A stretch of 25,611 nucleotides of DNA, taken from NCBI GenBank assembly GCA_046724395.1, contig JBKOWM010000016.1, positions 1 to 25,611 on the forward strand, read 5' to 3'. Source of the DNA: DATAEU01 sp046724395. GTDB taxonomy: Bacteria; Actinomycetota; UBA4738; HRBIN12. Below, in pieces: positions 24,677 to 25,611 of this stretch. Position 1 is the first letter of the stretch. The number at the start of each line of letters is the position of its first letter. The position numbers were made by a program, and so were the translations under genes. Below the pieces are notes generated by a model. The model was not told the DNA's origin and did no database searches. It saw only the letters and a program-made list of their open reading frames with translations.

Positions 24677-25020
24677 CGGGCCTCGGTACCCCCCACCCGG
24701 CCGGGCGGATGGCTCGGAGTGGGCGACGTGATACGCGAGCCGCTCGGCCGGGCCGTACCAATCATGAACCGGGACGCTTTTGCCGTCTATGAGTACGTCG
24801 TGCGAAAGGGGGGCGACGCCCGCTTGCCTTCGGGTCGGGGGCGTTGCAATTCCACCCGGGCGTTCCACTTTCGTGTGACGCGTGGAAGCCTGGCTGACGG
24901 TACGGTCGGGCCGCGCCAATCCACGAACGACACGACGCAAAAGTTCGGGTAAGAGCTCGAGTTGGCGGTGAGGCCGTCCGTCGTGACACGAAGTGACTTC
25001 CGCGAGAGGAACCATCCTTT
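24677..25020. other. Divergent intergenic region (possible coding tail inside)
   Basis: These 344 bases separate the MalT-type gene from the plus-strand small gene and must hold both promoters. On the minus strand, from about 24800 down to 24680, the frame continuous with the regulator reads DGKSVPVHDWYGPAERLAYH, which has the look of protein sequence. It is either an N-terminal extension of the regulator or the relic of another gene. No operator palindrome was noted. Confidence 0.4.
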
Positions 25021-25269
25021 GTGACTCCGACCAAATGGCCTGCTCTCTATGAGATCCGAGTTGAAAGCGTCTTGCACGAGAGGTGGTCTGATTGGTTGGA
25101 AGGCCTCCGCGTCGAGACCGAGCATGACGTGACCATTCTCTCGGGCACGCTTTCGGATCTCTCGGCGCTGCACGGAGTGCTCGACAAACTTCGAGATCTC
25201 GGCCTTACGGTCATTAGCGTGCGCCGTGTCCGATCCGGTGAAGACCCAACCGAGAAAGGCGAACGATGA
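25021..25269 (+). CDS. Small conserved protein of unknown function
   Basis: The 82-aa protein starts at GTG 25021; GAGAGGAA lies about 12 bases upstream. It has an alpha/beta pattern: YEIRVESVLHERWSDWLEGL, then a DVTILSGTLSDLSALHGVLD strand-helix, then LRDLGLTVISVRRV and a charged tail. This arrangement, with a Trp-rich helix and a LSG-x4-D-x-ALHG-x-L core, is seen in small actinobacterial proteins near LuxR-type regulators. It may be a small regulatory or ACT-like ligand-binding domain, which is inference. It overlaps the next frame by ATGA and is divergent from the MalT-type regulator. Confidence 0.75.
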   Translation: MTPTKWPALYEIRVESVLHERWSDWLEGLRVETEHDVTILSGTLSDLSALHGVLDKLRDLGLTVISVRRVRSGEDPTEKGER

Positions 25270-25396
25270 AAGATTCCGGCATTGCTCGGCAGGTGGAGGA
25301 ATGGGTGTGTTCCCCGGCCTGTGTCGCTTTGTCGCCGATACCGTGAATCACCTCGTCGAAAGGGAAGGCCGTGGCGCGCCCATCGCGAGCGAATAG
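25266..25396 (+). pseudogene. Small frame, possibly frameshifted, between the small protein and the hydrolase
   Basis: ATG 25266 overlaps the previous stop (ATGA) and opens MKDSGIARQVEEW, ending after 26 codons. In another frame, ATG 25301 directly behind GGAGGA encodes 31 residues, MGVFPGLCRFVADTVNHLVE and onward, stopping at TAG 25394-25396. One missing base near 25300 would join them into a protein of about 43 aa. It is either a small gene with a frameshift or two chance frames. The coupling overlap favours a real gene. Function is unknown. Confidence 0.35.
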
Positions 25397-25611
25397 CGAC
25401 TACACGCGAACGTGGTCGCCTTCGGGGAAGATCGAATACATCACGATGGCCGACGGGTCGCGCTTACGGTACTTGAAGAGCGGATCCGGCCCGTCGCCAC
25501 TGATCTTGCTGCATACGGTGCGAACACAGCTGGATCATTTCCAGTTCGTTATTCCGCGGCTCCTCCAAGCCTTCACGGTCTATGCGATCGACATGCCGGG
25601 CATGGGCTGGT
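25371..25611 (+). CDS. Alpha/beta hydrolase, N-terminal part (cut by window end)
   Basis: From GTG 25371, with AGGGAAGG just upstream, an open frame runs to the window edge (80 codons). It reads KIEYITMADGSRLRYLKSG, then PLILLHTVRTQLDHFQFVIP and FTVYAIDMPGMGW. This is the start of an alpha/beta hydrolase fold: strand, the oxyanion-hole LLHxxxx segment (usually HGxxxx, here HTVRTQ), and the YAIDMPGMGxS strand that precedes the nucleophile elbow. The nucleophile, acid and His of the triad lie beyond the window, so activity and substrate cannot be judged. The upstream stop at 25352-25354 makes 25371 the first possible start. Confidence 0.8.
   Translation, partial: MARPSRANSDYTRTWSPSGKIEYITMADGSRLRYLKSGSGPSPLILLHTVRTQLDHFQFVIPRLLQAFTVYAIDMPGMGW

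Overview
This is a GC-rich chromosomal window. The gene families point to an uncultured or soil Actinomycetota, perhaps Thermoleophilia or a neighbouring lineage. Supporting signs are many GTG starts, DinB/mycothiol-type small enzymes, a SigE-type ECF sigma factor, two LtrA genes, a large MalT-like LuxR regulator and near-leaderless promoters. This placement is inference from family content, not from a marker gene.

Layout: (1) Positions 1 to 3600 look like the decayed end of an integrated element. They hold the tail of an unknown protein, two eroded copies of one small zinc-ribbon-like gene, a small lipoprotein, a 58-aa SANT/HTH-like protein, and a tyrosine recombinase lacking its N-terminal half. 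That recombinase stops 75 bp before a tRNA gene with a CAU anticodon. (2) Positions 4043 to 7242 hold a receiver-like membrane protein, a nitronate monooxygenase relic, a small secreted protein and a DinB-fold protein. (3) Positions 7433 to 9945 hold an ECF sigma factor overlapping by ATGA with a 652-aa single-pass membrane protein, its likely anti-sigma or sensor partner. (4) Positions 10504 to 15880 hold a secreted allene-oxide-cyclase-like barrel protein, a short-chain dehydrogenase with one frameshift, an LtrA gene with three frameshifts, a secreted protein, a DUF1801 protein and an intact second LtrA gene. (5) Positions 16051 to 19536 hold a PhnB-type relic, a VOC protein, a DinB protein and SoxR, divergent from a split transketolase. 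A perfect 16-bp SoxR box lies between soxR and the transketolase. (6) Positions 20353 to 25611 hold a frameshifted dihydrofolate-reductase-like gene, a multi-pass membrane protein, a 917-aa MalT-type regulator, and, divergently, a small conserved protein followed by an alpha/beta hydrolase cut by the window edge.

The best functional story is the soxR/transketolase unit. A redox-sensing [2Fe-2S] regulator shares its intergenic region with both transketolase subunits. The operator sits in a promoter with the 19-bp spacer typical of MerR-type activation, and the start codon lies at the predicted transcription start. This would couple redox-cycling stress to pentose-phosphate flux.

A second theme is gene disruption. 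At least three otherwise well-conserved genes carry single-base or dinucleotide frameshifts, two of them in or beside G/C runs, and several fragments are clearly decayed. The clean single shifts may be sequence errors; the fragments with large deletions are real pseudogenes. I found no CRISPR array, insertion sequence, rRNA or convincing intrinsic terminator.
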